Source: an uncultured Roseburia sp.
Lineage (GTDB): Bacteria; Bacillota; Clostridia; Lachnospirales; Lachnospiraceae
Direction: 5' to 3'
Length of the DNA: 7,708 nt
Assembly (NCBI GenBank): GCA_910587865.1
Contig: CAJUNX010000047.1
Span: 1-7,708 of the forward strand
The position numbers and the translations under genes are program-made. Every line of letters starts with the position of its first letter. Within the stretch, counting starts at the first letter, position 1. Below the pieces are notes generated by a model. The model saw only the letters and a program-made list of their open reading frames with translations. It was not told the DNA's origin and made no database searches. Below, piece after piece: positions 6,671 through 7,708 of this stretch.

Positions 6671-7060
6671 TCACGCCCCGGTGTACTCAAATGCATTCTT
6701 TATCACACGCATCCCGTCCCCAAGGGCCGCAACCACATCAAACCGACAGGGCGTCGTCTCTCCATATCCGTGCGAAAGGCAGTAATACAGGGCAGTCCGG
6801 CTGATCGCGCGCTGTTTCTTCTGATTCACCGCCTCGGCAGGCGCTCCGCTTCCCGGATCACGCCGGTATTTTACTTCCACAAATACCAGATAACCGCCTT
6901 CCCGCGCGATGATATCGATCTCCCCCTGCGCACAGCGGTAATTATACTGAAGAATCTCGTATCCCTGCTCACTCAGAAATGCTCCCGCCTGTCTCTCATA
7001 TGCCGTTCCGACTGCCCGTTTATTCAAACTATATGGTTCCTGCCCTTTCCGCCTTCTCAT
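6671..7060 (-). CDS. yraN: YraN family (UPF0102) nuclease-fold protein
   Basis: This is a small cytoplasmic protein of the UPF0102/YraN family, related in fold to Holliday-junction resolvase and restriction endonuclease domains; its cellular role is not settled. From the ATG at 7060 it is 129 residues: NKRAVGTAYE (13-22) starts the core, followed by GYEILQYNYR (33-42), GEIDIIA (46-52) and FVEVKYR (60-66). E22, D49, E62 and K64 are the expected nuclease-site residues. The start is uncertain. A GTG at 7102 would add 14 residues read out of repeated DNA with no ribosome binding site, and a TTG at 7027 would begin right at the conserved core (118 residues) with a weak AGGA. The family is usually about 115-125 residues, so the shorter starts are favoured. 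Its neighbours are the FlhB-like gene upstream and pgeF downstream. Confidence 0.88.
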   Translation of the reverse strand: MRRRKGQEPYSLNKRAVGTAYERQAGAFLSEQGYEILQYNYRCAQGEIDIIAREGGYLVFVEVKYRRDPGSGAPAEAVNQKKQRAISRTALYYCLSHGYGETTPCRFDVVAALGDGMRVIKNAFEYTGA

Positions 7061-7262
7061 TCCGTCCGGCTGTACACCGGCTTCGCGTTCTGCCGGCTGC
7101 ACATCCGCGCGACGCCTTCCCCTGCCGCACGTTCATGCGTCGCTTTCTGCGCGCTGTCATTTCCTTCCTCTCATTCCGTCCGGCTGCACACCAGCTTCGC
7201 ATTCTGCCGGCGTCACATCCGCGCGACGCCTTCCCCTGCCGCACGTTCTGCCGGCTGCACGC
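7055..7262. repeat. 80-bp direct repeat, period 114 bp, between the FlhB-like gene and yraN
   Basis: Copy A (7055-7134) and copy B (7169-7248) are 80 bases each with five substitutions. They share CATTCCGTCCGGCTG at one end and CATCCGCGCGACGCC plus CCCCTGCCGCACGTTC at the other. A 34-base spacer (7135-7168) separates them. A short third piece at 7245-7262 repeats CGTTCTGCCGGCTGCAC from copy A (7086-7102). The array fills almost the whole gap between the two genes and overlaps the possible upstream starts of yraN. Minus-strand reading of the repeats gives an Arg/Gly-rich frame that does not look like a protein. Confidence 0.88.
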
Positions 7263-7267
7263 GCGCA

Positions 7268-7579
7268 TCACATCAGCCCCGACTCCCGCAGTTTCCCTTT
7301 CATGCGGTCCATATCGTCCACAAAGACAAGGATCTCCGCAACCACCTCATAGAGCTCCGGAGGAATCGCGTCGCCGATCTGGAGCTTCGAGAGCGTCTGT
7401 GCAAGCTTGTTATCCTGATAAAACGGGATATCATGCTCCTTTGCCTTCTGTATGATGCGCTCCGCGACCTCTCCCTTCCCGGTCGCAAGGATCTTCGGGG
7501 CCGCATCCCCCGGTTCATAGGCGAGCGCTACGGCCGTCTTTGTCTGCTCTGTTTCCTTTTTTGTTCCGCTTTCCGCCAT
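7268..7579 (-). CDS. FlhB-like C-terminal domain protein (YlqH type)
   Basis: This is a 103-residue stand-alone version of the cytoplasmic domain of the type III export switch protein FlhB/EscU. The core runs from TAVALAYEPGDAAPKILATG (15-34) through AERIIQKAKEHDIPFYQD to IGDAIPPELYEVVAEIL, all classic FlhB C-domain blocks. The membrane part is missing, and the autocleavage motif NPTH is replaced by EQTK at 11-14, so it cannot self-cleave as FlhB does. Such small proteins (B. subtilis YlqH) sit near rnhB and yraN in many Firmicutes, which fits the neighbouring yraN; their role is unclear and need not involve flagella. The ATG at 7579 has only a loosely spaced AAGGA upstream. The 129 bases upstream to the window edge are stop-rich in all minus frames, with no recognisable gene end. 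Confidence 0.88.
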   Translation of the reverse strand: MAESGTKKETEQTKTAVALAYEPGDAAPKILATGKGEVAERIIQKAKEHDIPFYQDNKLAQTLSKLQIGDAIPPELYEVVAEILVFVDDMDRMKGKLRESGLM

Positions 7580-7708
7580 GGTACCGGTTCCTTCCTTCCC
7601 TCTGTTTTCACAGCGGCATCCGTGCCGCCCTCCACACGCGTCCGACTATGTACTTACATCAATGCCGATCTGCACGGTCTCACTTCAGCTGCGGTTCCAC
7701 TCCCGTCC

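Noticed and set aside
7029..7271. 80-residue minus-strand open frame overlapping the FlhB-like stop
   Set aside because: It is read straight through the 114-bp-period repeat, is rich in Arg, Gly and Cys, lacks a ribosome binding site and overlaps the yraN start in another frame; most likely non-coding repeat DNA.
7580..7708. Possible C-terminus of an upstream gene (VQIGIDVST before a TAG)
   Set aside because: The same frame has a TGA a few codons earlier and the other frames also stop near the edge; too short to support a gene call.

Overview
The window looks like a piece of a Clostridia chromosome, most likely a gut Lachnospiraceae relative. The evidence is strong AGGAGG-type ribosome binding sites, a YtrA-type GntR/ABC cluster, a 4Fe-4S aldo/keto reductase, a stand-alone FlhB-like C-domain next to yraN, and moderately high GC. 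All recognisable genes lie on the minus strand, so transcription runs from high to low coordinates. No rRNA, tRNA, CRISPR array or complete mobile element is visible.

From right to left the layout is as follows. (1) 7580-7708: about 130 bases upstream of the first gene, with no recognisable coding sequence. (2) 6671-7579: a housekeeping-type pair, a small FlhB-like (YlqH-type) protein and a YraN-family nuclease-fold protein, separated by a 114-bp-period repeat. (3) 5357-6496: a laccase-domain (PgeF/YfiH) protein that carries an unusual 40-residue tandem repeat inside its catalytic domain. (4) 2905-5268: a probable two-gene operon of a 4Fe-4S aldo/keto reductase and an MFS transporter. (5) 2728-2881: a decayed remnant of a PadR-type regulator. 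(6) 49-2631: a tightly coupled GntR regulator - ABC ATPase - ABC permease operon with overlapping reading frames. Its last gene appears to be cut short at an AT-rich boundary near the left edge.

Functionally, the GntR/ABC block is a self-regulated export or stress-response module. The reductase and MFS genes probably handle a common small molecule that cannot be named from sequence. The FlhB-like/YraN/PgeF block is a conserved-neighbourhood set with poorly defined cellular roles.

I see no clearly new multi-gene system. The most noteworthy signals are repeat expansion in the ylqH-yraN-pgeF stretch (three separate repeat families within about 1.7 kb, one translated inside an enzyme), the PadR remnant, the truncated permease, and a reductase whose usual catalytic Tyr and Lys are replaced.
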